64,000 nucleotides of DNA, taken from Brevibacillus humidisoli (GTDB lineage Bacteria > Bacillota > Bacilli > Brevibacillales > Brevibacillaceae). Under the pieces are notes generated by a model. That model saw nothing but the letters and a program-made list of their open reading frames with translations. It did no database searches and was not told the origin of the DNA. Shown here piece after piece: positions 62,917 to 64,000 of this stretch. The DNA is taken from positions 2,933,970-2,997,969 of the forward strand of contig NZ_CP087263.1 of NCBI RefSeq assembly GCF_020923435.1. The letters are read 5' to 3'. Position numbers and translations under genes: made by a program. Position 1 is the stretch's first letter, and each line of letters opens with the position of its first letter.

Positions 62917-64000
62917 CTATCGTCCTGCTGAAAACAGTTCCAATCTGGCGATTCGCTGGACAGCCTCGACCAATCGCTGCTCCGATGTCAACAATGCTAC
63001 CCGAACGTAGTTTTCACCATGCTCACCGAATCCAATGCCCGGTGCTACCACAACGTGTGCCTTTTCCAGCAGCAGATCAGCAAACGCGGCTGACCCCATC
63101 TTGTCCGGCACCGGCAGCCAGGCAAAGAAAGAACCTTGCGAAGGCGACGCCTGCCAGCCGATCTGTCGCAAGCTGTCAAACAACGCATTGCGACGACTTT
63201 CATAGGTTTCGACCAGTTGGCGTACGCACTCCTGTGTATCGGTCATCGCCCGTACTGCCGCCATCTGTACAGCACCAAACAAACTGACAAAATAGTGATC
63301 CTGGAGCAGGTTCATCATGCGAACCAACTCCCGGTTGCCAACCATTGCACCGACACGCCATCCTGCCATGTTGTAAGTTTTGGACAGTGTGTAGAACTCC
63401 ACCCCTACCTCTTTGGCGCCAGGGGTCTGCAGAAAGCTAACCGGCTTCTTGCCGTCGTAACTGATCGCACCATAGGCGAAATCGTGACATACGACGATCT
63501 CATGGCGCCGTGCAAAGCGGACTGTTTCCTCGAAAAACTGGATAGGGGCAGTAACCGCAGTTGGATTGTTCGGGTAGTTGAGGAACATCAATCTTGCCCT
63601 CTCCAGATCTGCCGGCGTCAGCTCACCGTAGCCGGGGAGAAACTGGTTCTCTTCCCGCAGCGGCATCATCACCATGCGCCCGCCGGATATTGCCACGCCC
63701 GACCAGTAGTCTGGATATCCCGGATCGGGCACCAATGCCACATCACCGGGGTCAAGCAACACCTGACAAATCTCGACAAGCCCGGTTTTGCTCCCAAACA
63801 AGATGGCGACCTCTTCTTCCGGATCGAGATCCACATCGAATTCCTGCTTGTACCAGTGGGCAACTGCTTCTTTCAGTTCCCGTCTGCCCTGGAACGGCGG
63901 ATACTTGTGATGCATGGGATCGGCAGCCTGTCTCTGCAATTCTTCCACAATATGCGGGGGAGTCGGCAAGTCAGGATTCCCCTGCCCGAGGTTGATAATG
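62917..64000 (-). CDS. Class I/II aminotransferase, 5' end outside window
   Basis: PLP-dependent aminotransferase. The frame is open to the window edge (INLGQGNPDLPTPP at its start), so the true start is not seen. Catalytic lysine context FYTLSKTYNMAGWRVGAMVGN, NYPNNPTAVTAPIQFF and the substrate arginine region ENYVRVALL. Closest to the MtnE/DapL/PatA-like branch of the class; the reaction (methionine salvage, diaminopimelate or other) cannot be decided from this part. Confidence 0.9.
   Translation of the reverse strand, partial: IINLGQGNPDLPTPPHIVEELQRQAADPMHHKYPPFQGRRELKEAVAHWYKQEFDVDLDPEEEVAILFGSKTGLVEICQVLLDPGDVALVPDPGYPDYWSGVAISGGRMVMMPLREENQFLPGYGELTPADLERARLMFLNYPNNPTAVTAPIQFFEETVRFARRHEIVVCHDFAYGAISYDGKKPVSFLQTPGAKEVGVEFYTLSKTYNMAGWRVGAMVGNRELVRMMNLLQDHYFVSLFGAVQMAAVRAMTDTQECVRQLVETYESRRNALFDSLRQIGWQASPSQGSFFAWLPVPDKMGSAAFADLLLEKAHVVVAPGIGFGEHGENYVRVALLTSEQRLVEAVQRIARLELFSAGR

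Overview
The window is chromosomal DNA of an endospore-forming Gram-positive bacterium of the order Bacillales, probably Brevibacillus or a close Paenibacillaceae relative; the genus is inference. Supporting signs are the spore-coat transglutaminase Tgl, a YjcZ-type mini-protein, a GerA-type germinant-receptor remnant, a CcpA regulator beside an AroA-type DAHP synthase/chorismate mutase, a bacillithiol-linked YtxJ protein, strong GGAGG ribosome sites, frequent TTG/GTG starts, and T-box and cobalamin riboswitch leaders. I saw no prophage, insertion sequence, CRISPR array or rRNA operon. One tRNA-Ala(GGC) gene is present.

Layout. 1-7.7 kb: a chemotaxis receptor cut by the window edge, a shortened OPT transporter, a flavin-reductase-like protein, two broken genes (a repeat membrane protein and a copper-amine-oxidase-N/DUF3298 protein), tgl and a decayed membrane ORF. 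7.7-15 kb: tRNA-Ala, an MFS pump with a TetR repressor and two matching operators, htpG, a frameshifted VOC gene, and a LysR gene divergent from a second MFS gene that has lost about 95 internal residues. 15-22.2 kb: T-box-controlled leuA, then a cobalamin riboswitch ahead of a five-gene nickel/peptide-type ABC operon, read here as cobalt uptake. 22.3-33.5 kb: ECF sigma/anti-sigma pair, secreted M28 peptidase, glucosaminidase-like protein, arylamine N-acetyltransferase, EamA exporter with a divergent MocR regulator, secreted nuclease, and two wrecked genes (aminoglycoside phosphotransferase-like and GerA-like).

33.5-46.8 kb: aas-lplT lysophospholipid recycling, a FabG-like reductase, an iron-type alcohol dehydrogenase, a DUF2935 protein, an Erm rRNA methylase with a long structured leader, a candidate free-standing RNA, a two-component system, a histidine-rich YmaF-like protein, a pirin and an NCS2 purine permease. 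47-54.6 kb: an unusual MTA/SAH nucleosidase-glutaredoxin fusion, ccpA, aroA, a candidate cre site, and a long FtsA/PilM-like protein. 54-60 kb: PhhB, YtxJ, small zinc-binding and short proteins, an M29 aminopeptidase, and an HtrA-like protease without an obvious anchor.

60-62.6 kb holds the most notable system: an iron-mineralising encapsulin locus. It consists of an IMEF-type ferritin-like cargo with a C-terminal LTVGSL targeting tag and a 282-residue encapsulin shell. Near-consensus Fur boxes lie on both flanks, adjoining a DUF2325 gene on one side and an unknown 156-residue protein on the other. The window ends inside a class I/II aminotransferase gene.

Two window-scale patterns stand out. 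Eight broken or internally deleted genes all fall in the first half (1.6-32.3 kb), against none that I recognised in the second half. Cis-regulatory RNA is abundant: a T-box, a B12 riboswitch, an erm leader with attenuator, and a promoter-to-terminator RNA unit of about 184 nt.
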